From the NCBI GenBank assembly GCA_022925895.1, contig JAKSYS010000407.1, positions 1 through 55,206 on the forward strand: a stretch of 55,206 bases of DNA, given 5' to 3'. Origin of the DNA: Fragilaria crotonensis (Eukaryota > Bacillariophyta > Fragilariophyceae > Fragilariales > Fragilariaceae). Below are positions 23,423 to 34,884 of this stretch, piece by piece (positions within the stretch are counted from its first letter, which is position 1; the number at the start of each line of letters is the position of its first letter). The notes under the pieces are model-generated. The model was not told the DNA's origin. It did not search any database and saw only the letters and a program-made list of their open reading frames with translations. The position numbers were made by a program, and so were the translations under genes.

Positions 23423-26400
23423 ATGTCGTCTGTCAAGCAACGACGGACTGGGCGTTCTAATGACTTTGCGACTACGAATATGACTGGCAGTCCTGTAGTG
23501 AGCGAAAGTTGCCTTTCAAATGATGCAGCCGAAGTGGTAATTGAAAGGTCGCCACGTCGAAGTGCTGCAGCGAAATCGAGTAAAAGCCGCAAGGGCGTTC
23601 CGTTGTCGGTATTCGCTGGACTTTGTTGCATGCTGGCAGTCTGGTTGCTCATTCCACTATACATGCTAGAATTTGGACTTTGGACAAAGTTGGAACTACA
23701 TGACATGATTCAATCCAATGTATCCGGGCTCCACGAAAAAGTCGAGATGTTACACGTCAACACCACAGCTCATGAAGATCATAATCCCAAGTTCCGGAAA
23801 CTGGAAACGGAAGTCATAGACATGCGCGTCCTGTCCGCTACTCTCCATTTGATGACCAGAAGGGAGGTGTTTGGGTGCAAGGTTGGGATTTGGATCCCAT
23901 AATACCATCTCCTGGCGATGAGCCTTTCAAGATATTCGTCATCCCTCATTCTCATTGCGATCCCGGTTGGATCAAAACTTTGATGATTACTTCCGTTCAC
24001 AAACTTCCGGAATTATCACCAGCGTCGTCAATTCACTGGCCAAGGACAAGCGCAGAAAATTTATCTGGGCTGAGATATCCTACTTTGAATGGTGGTGGAG
24101 AGAACAATCGCCCAAAATGCGAAACGTGGCAAAGAAATTAGTGCAAGATAGACAATTGGAATTTGTTACAGGTGGTTGGGTCCAACCCGATGAGGCGAAT
24201 ACGGAACTGTATGCCATGGAACTGCAATTGCAAGAAGGACATGATTGGATTCGCGAGACGCTTGGCGAGGAATTCATCCCGAAATACGGGTGGTCGATAG
24301 ATCCATTTGGATATTCCCCCACGATGGCCTATCTTCTGCACAAATTCGGGTTCGAAGGTATGCTGATTCAGAGGGTGCATTATGCCGTCAAGAAGGAATT
24401 GGCGTCCAAGAGACAGCTCGAATTCATGTGGAGGTACGTAGGGTCCTAGTTTGTGTGTCCATTATCGATTTTTTTGCTAACGACGATGCTATTCCATGTA
24501 CTTTATTCAATTCCGCCTGGGCGGTGCATGGCAAACGGTCGAGCAGGCAAACATGGGACAAAACTGGAGAACACGATATCTTTACCCATCTCATGCCCTT
24601 TTATTCGTACGATCTTCCTCATACCTGCGGTCCAGATCCATCCGTTTGTTGTCAATTTGATTTTGCTCGAATGCCTGGTGGAATGTATGGATTGTGCCCG
24701 TGGAACAAGAACCCCCAAATCACAACTTCCGCAAATGTGCACGAACGCGCAATGCTGTTGCTTGATCAGTACTTGAAAAAGGCATCTCTGTATCGAGGAA
24801 ATGCGGTCCTGATTCCAATCGGAGATGACTTTCGATATCGTACGCTGGCTGAAGCCGACACTCAATTCACGAACTATCAAGCGATATTTGATTATATTAA
24901 CAAGAATGTTCCCAATGTGCAGATTCAATTCGGCACATTAAGTGATTATTTCAAATCAGTTATTGGGACCTTTGAAACACCCATTTTGAAAGGATCATTC
25001 TTCACCTATTCGGATCGAGAACAAGATTATTGGAGCGGATATTTCACTTCTCGGGTTTCGATAAAGCACTAGATCGGAAACTCGAACGTGTGCTCTTTGC
25101 TGCGGAAAGTTTAGGTGCCACAAAGAAGGAGCTGCAGGAACCCCGACGAGCTCTATCCTTATTCCAGCATCACGACGGAGTGACCGGAACGGCCAAAACT
25201 ATTGTGGTCAATGACTATGCGGAACGAATGCACAAAGCAATCAATACTGTTCAGGCCTGGCTGCAAGCCAAGATTGCTCCCGAGGAAGGAGCAGGCTTTG
25301 GTGCGTGTTGGAAATCTGACGCACCCCGTGGTCTGTCGCAGAATCTATGCGCCGACGGCGAAGATGTGATTGTATACAATCCGCTTTCCTTCCCACAAAA
25401 TGTGGTGACATTACAATTCCGCGACAGTCGACAATGAAGGTGGAATACCCATGTGAAGAGGTACAGGCTTCAGCAGGGCCCTTGCCCACTTCAATGTTTA
25501 AATTCGACAAGAATGGCATGCTGACGGAACCGATTCAAGAAGAGTGGATGAAGTGGAAGGTGACCGCAGGAGGTGCCTACCTCTTCGTCCCGGGTACATA
25601 TGAGAAGTATTCACTTGCCCAAAGTACACAGCATGAAGGACAATGGGTCGTTTCGACCAGAGACTGGAAGAGAACGCTTGTGCAGCACGAGTACAGCGAC
25701 GAGTTCGGCAGGTCCGCGATTGTGTTAGATTTCGTTTACGAAACCAATCTGCAAGAAAACAATGAAGAATGGTTCGTCCGATTCACATCCAGCATTCAGA
25801 ACGGCGGAGTCTTTCACACCGACTTGAATGGCTTTAATTTCGATACGCACCACTACCGTGACGACATGCCTCTTCAGTCGCAAGTCTTTCCGATGCCGAC
25901 GTTGGCATCGATAGAAGATCGCAAGATGCGCATGTCCATCATCAGCGAACATGCACAAGGAACCGCCTCCCTCGAGACTGGCGCCATCGATATTTGGTTG
26001 GATCGTCGATTGTTCAAAGACGACGGCCGTGGATTGGGACAAGGTGTGCTGGATAACGTCCCGACGCGTACTAGACTCCGCGTTATGCTGGAGACAGACT
26101 TTCCGTCCGCTAAGGAGTTCGAAATTACACCCTTGTGTCGTCGCATGTGGGATGAACTCAATCATCCTCTCGAGGCCTTTGGAAGTTATGAGAAGAAAAA
26201 TGTCACAGCGGAGGCAGGTCAAGTTGAAAATCCTCCAAAGGTTGGGGGGAGTGTTTATGTCGAGAGACCTCTACTCCGTACAGAAAAACCGCGAAATACT
26301 ACGGAATTCGATACGGCGAATGTTGTTCCACCCACACCCATCGCCACCTTTGGAGATGAATCAACTCCCATTATTCCGTTTGTTATCATGGTATACAAGC

Positions 26401-27331
26401 GAGTTGAGTATCTGAAACAGTGCATTGATAGCATTCGCAAATCAGATTTCAACAAGAAACGAATACCAATCGTGATTTCGCAAGATGGCAACGTAAAGGA
26501 AGTTACCGACTATATTGAATCCCTCGCGGATGAATTTTTGATCCACCGTATCGTGCATCCCCACTCGTGTTATGATCACCCCGACGACTTTCCAGCCGAT
26601 TCGGCTGGTCGTCTTAACAAAGATTATGCTGGCGATTCCTATAAGAATCCACGAACTGGGAGCATCACGTGCTGCAAGCATCACTTCACATGGCTAATGA
26701 AAACAGTCCACTCCAATCTAACCCTTGCTGGTGGTGCAGGGGCCTCAGATCGTTTTTTCTTTCTTGAAGAAGACTACGTTGTCGCTGCCAACGTGTACGA
26801 AACTATAGTGAGTGGCGTCGGCCTCTTTGAACAAGTGAAAGCGCCCGAGGGACAAAGCTCCGACGATTACGTGTTTGGTCTCTTGTTGGATCCCGCGAAT
26901 GGCAACTCCCGACGTCCTTTAAGGAAAGATGGTTTCTACGCAACACTGTTTTTGACCGGACCCATGGTTTTGAGCAAGTCGGCCATTGGGAAAGTCATCA
27001 AATACGCCAGGGAATACTGCGAATTTGACGACTACAATTGGGATTGGAGCATCGTCCACCTCATGTCAAAATTTTCTGATTTCCTCGCATCTGTCTAGTT
27101 CCGACCCAGCCTCAAGTGAAGCACATTGGTGTCAATGGTGGAATGCACAAAATTGATCCCCTGAAACGCGAAGAAATAAAGCTCGTAGCACTGCCAACTG
27201 ACTTTCATCCCAAGGAATTTCTATCCACGCAAGTGGAATATCGTGGCGATCGGAAGGGATTTGGGGGTTGGGGACATCCAGCTGATCATGCGCATTGCCT
27301 AAACATACTTGGTAGTCCTACCAGTGGTTGA
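23423..27331 (+). CDS. Golgi alpha-mannosidase II fused to N-acetylglucosaminyltransferase II
   Basis: A type II Golgi protein: Arg/Lys-rich cytosolic tail, membrane anchor at about residues 59-80, stem, GH38 mannosidase, then a GT16 (GnT-II) domain. GH38 marks: PHSHCDPGW, nucleophile Asp in [64 protein letters not shown]. The mannosidase ends about 40 residues after this, without the usual last beta-domain, and runs through a Pro-rich linker with no stop into [18 protein letters not shown]16 marks: [35 protein letters not shown] and a plant-like [12 protein letters not shown] end. These enzymes act one after the other in making complex N-glycans. One intron fits: 24434-24546. Frame shifts, each one base short, lie near 23853, 23984, 25055, 25430 and 27088, so the copy is either mis-assembled or decaying. 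Confidence 0.8.
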
Positions 27332-27926
27332 TTGTTCGTGGCATTGGAGTACATGGGCAATCGGAAGTGGTACGAAAAATCGATGTACATTACGGAATCG
27401 ACAGCTGTTTCAACATCGAACACGCTCGCTCATAATCTGAGTATATGGTCTTATTCAGCTCATAACAAGGAGCATGTTGATCCTTGTACTCTTGCCATTA
27501 CTCATTCTAAGAAAAAGAGCACAAGTCAAAGTGATTGGCAGTGATTCAAGCGGCCTTTTGTTGATTTCCTACGAAGAGTGTAGACGCATGATTGCGGAAC
27601 GTTCCGATATTGGCTGTCTTGAGATGTTCATCAAGCAACCACGAACTACACACGACCTTTATAAATCAAATTGAATAATTCAACGCATTAAATCTTGACT
27701 AATGCGAGTAATTGCTATCTGTCACATTCACATGTTTCGTGCCGACCGGAAGAGAAAGTTGGGGCTTCCACGCGGATTTCCTAAATAAACTTTTGTATAC
27801 TACTGGTAGTTGATTGTGTGCTTCAACAATCGGTTCCGGAACTATGTGTCGAGGAATAAAGGAACAAACGCTACTCTCTAATGGGGATGTAAGGAATGGC
27901 AATTGAAGGACTGGAGCATATTTTCG
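27332..27926. other. convergent spacer
   Basis: About 600 bases between the ends of the fusion gene and the plastid protein gene. Small open frames here (27332-27544, 27474-27674) have no protein-like features and probably fall in the 3' untranslated region. Confidence 0.45.
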
Positions 27927-28706
27927 TTACTTTTTCGTCAGCCCTCCAAAGATTGCACTGATCATGAACCTCCAGGTGATTAGCACCGTTAGAGAATCAA
28001 AAATATAATCCACATCTGCCTTGGTAAGTCCACCGACCGACGAGGGCGATGACGATCCGAGGAAGGCATCGCTGGCATAGGCGAGGACGCACATTCCCAA
28101 GGTCGTCAAGAGCCATGTCTTTCCGGTGACGACAAGCATGCGGGTGATGTGACATTCCAACGTGTTGCGCATCAAAAAGGCACCAGACCACCAGCCGCTG
28201 AGGAGCCAGCATGTGGTGAGAGCGATCGAGGCAATGCCTGCCGTCTGCAAGATAGGGGCGTAATTGATATTTGGGATTGAGAGCAATGCCAAGAGCTGGT
28301 TTGGCGGCAAGAGTGTGTGAACGTGATCGAACCAAACTGGAAGGGTGTGAGCTCTAGCGCCGAATTCATCCAGCGGATCGAGCGATCGAGTAGAATCCAT
28401 TCCAGCCGATAGCAGTGCGTCCTTGTACATGTCATTCATGGAATGATCCAAGAATGAGTATAGAAACAGAGCAACTACGTCACCTGACATGGTCAATTGA
28501 TCTTCCGGAGGAGGAGGCAAAATGCCCTTGTTGTCGGTTATTTCCAAGTATAGGCGCGTCGGCTGTCGCCGGAGAGCTGTGGCATGGGGAGGGGCAAAGG
28601 CTGCGACGCCATAACGGGAGGCCAACGCAATTATTCCGATGGATGCAAGCAGCGACTGCCGACAGACACTTCGATAGCAACGACAACGCATTGGCTTGAG
28701 GGTCAA
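27927..28706 (-). CDS. plastid-targeted membrane protein of unknown function
   Basis: A 259-residue intact frame. The N-terminus has a basic start, a hydrophobic signal (LLASIGIIALASRYG) and VAAFAPPHATALRR, a good match to the AFAP cleavage motif used for import into four-membrane plastids. The mature part has a Pro-rich start, a DALLSAGMDSTRSLDPLDEF segment and two or three membrane helices (about 155-176, 190-210, 238-255). No catalytic motif was recognised. An alternative start is the Met five residues in. A thylakoid or envelope location is likely from the presequence and helices; the role is unknown. Confidence 0.7.
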   Translation of the reverse strand: MTLKPMRCRCYRSVCRQSLLASIGIIALASRYGVAAFAPPHATALRRQPTRLYLEITDNKGILPPPPEDQLTMSGDVVALFLYSFLDHSMNDMYKDALLSAGMDSTRSLDPLDEFGARAHTLPVWFDHVHTLLPPNQLLALLSIPNINYAPILQTAGIASIALTTCWLLSGWWSGAFLMRNTLECHITRMLVVTGKTWLLTTLGMCVLAYASDAFLGSSSPSSVGGLTKADVDYIFDSLTVLITWRFMISAIFGGLTKK

Positions 28707-29300
28707 CCGAAACTTGATGTTTTACTCGAATCAACTATCAAAGCAAAGACAAAATGCACTCAGGCATGGGATTGTATGCATCGATTGATACAGTAGACTG
28801 CAGATTGTAGTACAATGCACAATGCACCTGGTTCACGTTGAGTGGTGAATGATGATTAAAAGTTCCGAATGCTCACAGATGACTCGGTGTCATGATTCTC
28901 ACGAAGCATAGAGCTACTCCAGTAGACTTCGAGTAGGAATTCGAATCGCAGCTGCCTCTCTCACTCACGTCTCGCAGATTTCACACCCTCCAACCTCCAA
29001 CCACACTCATGCAGGTCTACGACCTGGTACTCGAGTACTTGTACCTGGTACAGCATAGTTGTGTATGTAGCATGCATATAGAGCAGCAGATATGCGTGCG
29101 CCAAGCATGTTCCCGAAGAGATGTCGCATTTGTTCTGTACGAGAACTTCTTCGTAGCAGCATTGAAGCAAACGATCTCCGGGTTGTCCTAAGCCAAACGT
29201 TCTCACAGCCCGACGCCGTCTGACTGTCGTTACTCGTTACATGTGTGTATTCATACAGTACTAGTACACGATGCATACGAGGACTGACTCCAGTACAATG
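28707..29300. other. GTAC-containing spacer before transposon copy C
   Basis: No gene recognised. 29024-29053 (GGTACTCGAGTACTTGTACC) and 29258-29270 (GTACTAGTAC) are palindromic GTAC clusters. The open frames on both strands at 28961-29321 are short and overlap each other, so they are taken as chance. Confidence 0.45.
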
Positions 29301-29314
29301 TATGGCAGGTTTCA
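29301..29314 (+). repeat. left terminal inverted repeat of copy C with TA
   Basis: TA at 29301-29302 and TGGCAGGTTTCA at 29303-29314. It pairs exactly with TGAAACCTGCCA at 32893-32904, which is followed by TA. Confidence 0.85.
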
Positions 29315-29523
29315 CCCTCAACCTTCTTTTGGTAGGTATACGTACAATCGATACCGGGCATACAAACTTGTAGAGTAAAATTCTGTAAGATCTCCGCGTG
29401 CGAATTCACTGCATCCACGATCATCATCAGAAAAGATCTCTCAAGTATACAAAATTCTAGAGTAAAAATCGGAAAGAGTGTTCTGCACACGAGCTCACAT
29501 CACAACAATCATAATCATTCAAA

Positions 29524-32500
29524 TCACTCTTCTTCATTCTTTGTCGGTGGTGCTTCTCCTTTCAACTCTGAATGGATGAAGCCCAGATCGAAGTCAAGGG
29601 GCGCACCGGTGCCCTCTTAATGCCTTTGACAGCCTCTCAATCTGTGAGAAAAGAAGTTCCTGCTGTTTTGGTGATGCGTTATTGTCCGAATTCTGGCTCG
29701 CAGCACGTTGTTTCTGTTGCTCCAAATGATGGTATGTACAAATGTATGCTCTTGCTCTTGCTGCGAACTTTTCAATTCTAACTTTTGTTAGCACGGTTTC
29801 AGGGCAGGTACAGTCTCGAACCAGCTGCTTGAAGTTGTCTCGGCCTTTCTTCTGTGAGATGGGGAGACGTCGATATACGGACTTCGAATGAGCCCAACTG
29901 TATTCTACACCTTCCCCGGCAAGCTCTGCGTGAAACTTGGGCGTGAGCGTTACTGTCACACCAAGCTGAGTGCCCAAGTACTCAAGCGCTGTTTCTTCAT
30001 CCTTGAAATCATTGCAATTAGCAAGTATGTGGCGCAGCGATGATTGTAAGTTCACTTGACCTGTGATAGGATTTTTTCTTCCCTCCAATGTGTACTGCTC
30101 TAACGATGATGTATCGATCAGCCCCCTCTCCCACAGAACCTGCATCAGACCCTTCGGTCGCCCTTCCCATCCCTGATTGATTAACTCTTTGTCCTCATAA
30201 AGGTCAACACTGTTTTTTGTCGCAAACTCCTGAAGCTCTTTCTTGGTATGGTTGCGTTGCTGCTGAAGTGTGACACCTGCTGCGGTAAGAGCATCGATAA
30301 GCATCTTCTTTGATCGTTCAACAAGTTTCCTTTTTCCCGTGGCTCGATCGTGTCTTTGTTGCTCTCGTTCTTCTGGTGACAAATACCATGGTCCGATATC
30401 TTCAGGTTTGAAGATCATGGATTGTGTATCTCCAATCCGCAAGCGAGGTGAGTATTTACCAAGGAATCCTGTGTCCGAAAGAATCGTTGTGTCTCTCATT
30501 AACGGTTGCGATCCTCCAAAGTGTTTAGACATGTGAAGTGCGTTAAGAGCCCCATTTCGTTTCCGTGCGTGTCCTTGGCTGTGATCGAAAAGGAAGACAA
30601 ACTCAAACTCTGGATACAGTACCAATAGACAATCGACTACGTCTTCAAATTGAAGACTCATATGGAAGCTATTCCAAAACCCCTCGTTGTTTGCCCCAAT
30701 GTATAAGTACTTAACAAACGGTGATTCGGTGAGGAGAGGTTTTTGATCGGTCTTCAATATCTCGTTGGCTGCTTGAACATCTATGTAAGTCTTCCCCCTT
30801 CGTCGCTCGTTGTTTATCTTCATCAACTCATCTGCCGTTAACTCTCGTCCAAATCCCAGCTCTCTTGATACGAATGCCGACAGCATGTAGCCCTCCCCTT
30901 CCGATTTAGGAAGAAGCGGTCGTTGACCTTTGGGTCCGACCCATGTCTTCGAACCCAGAAGATATTGCGCGAACACGCTTTCGTCCTGACCAACTATCAT
31001 GATTGGTTTTGCTTGCGATGACATTCGCCGGATGCTCATCGTTGCTTCTCGTCTTAGGCCTGCTGCTGCTGCTGTTGCAGAGAATCGATTCCAGTAGTCA
31101 ATGTGGAACTCGATTTTTGAAGTTCCAGCAACTATGTCTTCATAATGATATCCGAATTGCACATCGAGATCTTTGATGGTTGACGCCTCCTCCTTCGAAA
31201 TCTGAATCCATCGACGGCAGTAGGGTTCAAACTCGGTGAGATACTGTCTACAAAACTTGTTTCTATTCTCAACAACATCCTCACGTTCGTGTCCATCCAC
31301 ATAGAAGCTCTTCTTTCGGAATCATACTGAAACCCGAGCAACCGCATCCACCTCCATGCCGTGGTAAGACTTAATGATTCGAGGCCGTGAGCAACGAGGA
31401 AGGAGTCTATGGGATCCTGCTGGTTGTCAGCACTCGTTGTGGCTGTATCATCTGTGGTGGAAGGAATGGCAGCCGACGCTTCAGTAGATCCTGTGTTCGC
31501 ACTCTGCCAAATAGTGATAAGCCTTGGAATAACTTTCGATATGATAAAGTCGTGAACCCGCTCTATCGTTAACTTTGATAAATTCTTGATTGCGAATGAT
31601 ACAATCTCATCTTTAGCATCAGGAAACATTTCAAATAGTCGCGGCAGTGGTTGCTTTCCACATTGCACGTATGGATTCGGGTGCGGGAAACCTTCGCTCT
31701 GTCGGTAAGTCATGTTCCATGCTGCGACTGTTTTGTAACATGTTGCCTGCATCATTCCCAAGCTATTAAACTCATTACATACCTCCTGGCAGCACTTGTA
31801 CCAAGTCCATTGGTTCATATGTTTCAACGCCAATTGGTACGCCCGACACAAAAATGTAGATCGCTGTCGAATCTCAAAAATATCTGCTTTTGTACAGAAG
31901 TTGTCAATATCCCTTCCTATAATGACATTACGCCAGCTGTCTTCACGTTTGTGTACAGACTGTAGAACTTTTATGCGACGCTCAAGTGCTTCCTGCGGAG
32001 TTTCAGTGATGCTCCTCTGGTGATGAGAACCCTCGCCACTGATCATGCTGTCGTGTAGTATTTTTGACGGGCGAAACAAATGATATGCTTCTGGGCTACA
32101 CGGCCAATAACTGGAACCGATGGACCCCCCCACACTAGTACCAGTCCTTTGTCGCTTCGGCGGTGACTCTACTCCAGCAGATTCACCTTCCTTCGCATCA
32201 AAACTTTCACTGCCACCACTGACAGGCGTTGGTAGTATTGGTGTTGAATCGCCAATACCTGCAGGTCTTGCTCGCGTTGACGGGATATGCAGCACATTTG
32301 CTGCATATCCCATCACCATTTCCTTCCATGCTTGGTTCAAAGGGCTTGGGTACTTAACCTGCCTTGTTTCTTGCGTGAAGAAATAAAAATGTTGGTGCTG
32401 GAAACTAACACGGAAACGCCACTGTTGTTTGATCCATCAAACCGTGTCATCACGGATCAAATAATGGTGCCCTTGACATTGCTGTGTTGAATTTTCGAAC

Positions 32501-32680
32501 ATCAATTGAGAGGGAAGCATCAATGTGACCAGTCTTCTGTAGTGCTTCTACCCATGTTGCTGCAGGGAGCCAGCAGTTTGACAATCGAGGTCCGTATGTG
32601 GGATCGTCGCGAACCAACGTTACAGCCTTCACCAAAATGGTGTAAAATCCTTTGTCAGTCATCCTAACTATCAACCTCAC
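29524..32680 (-). pseudogene. DDE transposase of copy C, nearly intact
   Basis: A transposase of roughly 1050 residues when read through. Frames: 32680-32450 (N-terminal TYGPRLSNCWLPAATW), 32340-31132 (VLHIPSTRARPA, SYWPCSPEAYHLF, DIFEIRQRSTFLC, CYKTVAAWN, AWRWMRLLGFQYD) and 31300-29594 (VDGHEREDVV, GQDESVFAQYL, FLFDHSQGHARKRNGA, PKGLMQVLWERG, FHAELAGEGVEYSWAHSK, RARAYICTYHHL). The stop is at 29524-29526. Single-base losses near 32455, 32420 and 31315 and one extra base near 29605 break it. The catalytic triad is predicted as D of QDES, D of FDHSQGH and E within GEGVEYSW, in the order of IS630/Tc1/mariner DDE enzymes. A DGHER motif before a DDE core also occurs, from memory, in uncharacterised fungal transposase-like proteins. 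Confidence 0.85.
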
Positions 32681-32775
32681 TTGGTCAGATCGATTCTAAT
32701 GCGTGTAACGAAGGCAACGGTCAGGGTCAGGTTGATAGATAGGAGTGCAATTGTTGAGAACAACGGTGCGCAATC

Positions 32776-32806
32776 TCATTGTGGAACGCTTGCTTCCAAC
32801 ACGAGA
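32776..32806 (-). promoter_or_regulatory. conserved palindromic block in transposon 5' leader (copy C)
   Basis: Reverse complement of the block at 9425-9455; here TGGAAGCAAGCGTTCCA, with outer arms TGGAA/TTCCA kept. It lies about 100 bases inside the right terminal repeat. Confidence 0.5.
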
Positions 32807-32892
32807 AATTCTTCCGCGTATGATAGCAGACCTTAATTTCTATTGGCTGCATGTACATTTTGTACTGCATTCTAGCGCAAGGAAATCTGAGA

Positions 32893-32906
32893 TGAAACCT
32901 GCCATA
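32893..32906 (-). repeat. right terminal inverted repeat of copy C with TA
   Basis: TGAAACCTGCCA at 32893-32904, TA at 32905-32906; exact inverse of 29301-29314. Confidence 0.85.
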
Positions 32907-34884
32907 CAGTACCGGACCTGTCTGCGTAGAAGGCATGGAATTCGATTACAAGTACATACAGTATGGACAGACATGGAAAGGGAAGGATTCCTGACAGATG
33001 CAGCCTTGGAAGCTTCAAGAAGGATGATAATGATTGGAGATGAGAGTATGATGATACAGACATGGAGATGAGATTCAGACATACATGAAGCTAGAATCAA
33101 AGGATTTTACTTTCGCAGTAAGAAATTATGGCTGAGATTAGAAACTCTTTGTAGGAATTTCCTTCTGAACATCAAGATTTCATTCCAAACAGATTTTACT
33201 ACCATGGGTTGCAGCCTGACTATGTTAGAGTAGTAACTGTATGTTGTGTTAACATGCATGGGGAAATTGAGGCTTTGGCAAGTTTGAAAATGGAAAGGGG
33301 AAGTCTTCCACTTGTCATGTCTCGGGCTGAGCGCAACAGACCATTGGGTTCTGAAGGAGTGTACCAGCCAATCTGTCCAAACACTGTACAATGTCTCTAC
33401 CGATTCCTGAAAGGGAAAATGAAAGCGTGCACTATGTCATTCAATCTATGGTGGACTCTCACATAGCTAGTGCATGCTTTTTTCATCATTGTTCCAAGGA
33501 TTGGTAGAGATGTTGTTGAGAGAGGAAACTCCAGAAAAACAAGCGTTAACAACAACTACTAGACTTTGTTGTACACACCACAGAGAGGAAGGGCCAGAAC
33601 AAGGCATAAGATTCATATCTGACTTTTTGTTTGATCCAACCAATCTTACCTCATAAAGTCTGGAAAGAGACCAAATATACATAACAGTCTAAAATCAATG
33701 TTGAAGCCATAACTCTTCTCAAGGCAGCTAAATTTTGGAGTTATGCTGGGTAATGCATTCAGGAGCAATATGTAGGCCTCTATCTCAGGGCAGGTAGTAT
33801 TGCAAGGCTTCATTCAATGAGATTTTTAAGGTTTTGTAAAGACCTTGTTGATGTTTAACAGGAAAAGGTGGTAATCTTTCCACTATTCGTGCATTGTTCC
33901 AACATGGCAGCACTAATGCTACTGAGGCATGGAGTGTTCAACAATTAACAAATCAAGGCGGGTGGTGATAATGTTGTCATTGTTGATTATGATGATGCTC
34001 CTGAAGGAGAACTAGGCAACAAGATAGACAACATTATACAACTTCCTGAAGGGTACAGCAGCAAGAGGAGGAGCAGGACAAGCAACCTGCAGCACATGCT
34101 GGCAACACTTCACTGATGATCCGGAGCCACTTAAAGGGACTAAAGGTGAAGAGTACTCCGAGTTCCTGAAACTACTAGTACATGATGTTTGAGGTGACAA
34201 CAGCGCATCTGCTCGTGATTGGGAGAGGAGGATGCCAGATGCCATTGATGCAATTGAAGGGGTGTTTTACAGTTCCCGGAGCACGATGATACACCAGTAC
34301 TCGTTCACCGTATCGTTGACATCTGTAGTGCACAAAATGAAGATTATACGCGGAGACTCTCCCAGTACTATCAGAATTCTTGAAGGAGTGCAGGCACCAA
34401 ATTTCAAATTATAGGAAATGAGAACAAACCGAGTAATCAGAAACGAAGGATTAAATTCACGCATGTCCATCCCTTTAGGTACTCACTCAACGGTCTCAAG
34501 AGCCAAACGAGCGCGCCTATGCCGGAATGCATGTATACATGTTTCCTTACAGACCAGCGCAATGAACAAATTTGGAATAGGCATGTGCATCCGACAAGTC
34601 TCGCATTGCCATCCGACGATACATAGAGACATGTTGAAAAGCACTCGCTGATAATATTCTAGTATAATAGCCTCCAGACTCGATACTCACCTCGCTCTTC
34701 TTTCAGTCTTGACTCTAACCTGACTCGTGTGTACGTCCCTTCGTCCCATCTATGCAATTTTACATGAGCTTAAACGTGATGTTTAGAAACTTCAGCCAAG
34801 TGGTACTGCGACCACCGTCAATTGCAATACACCTGGTACTCCGAGCTCCGAGTACTCCATTAGGCAACATAATCAACAAGCACG
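32907..34884. other. two-kilobase spacer with possible decayed coding scraps
   Basis: No intact gene. Protein-like scraps exist in short frames: 33209-33466 (VYQPICPNTVQCLYRFLKG), about 33960-34110 (DNVVIVDYDDAPEGELG) and about 34040-34195 (CSTCWQHFTDDPEPLKG). They suggest an old degraded gene or mobile element on the plus strand, but no family was recognised. 34795-34865 has GTAC-rich words just upstream of the next gene. Confidence 0.35.

Larger units (their letters stand above)
29303..32904 (-). mobile_element. DDE transposon copy C, most complete (3602 bp)
   Basis: Perfect 12-bp terminal inverted repeats TGGCAGGTTTCA with TA on both outer sides enclose one minus-strand transposase. A 5' leader of about 220 bases (32681-32904) shares blocks with copy D (GTACATGCAGCCA) and the palindrome at 32776-32806. 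The 3' leader of about 220 bases (29303-29523) carries two ATTTTACTCT-containing segments; one recurs just inside the right end of copy D. This copy is the best reference for the family. Confidence 0.85.

Noticed and set aside
25440-26400. Two separate adjacent genes for mannosidase II and GnT-II
   Set aside because: The frame runs through without stop, and no second signal anchor or promoter-like gap lies between the domains.
29303-32904. Copy C as an active autonomous transposon
   Set aside because: At least four small indels break the transposase; activity would need these to be sequencing errors.
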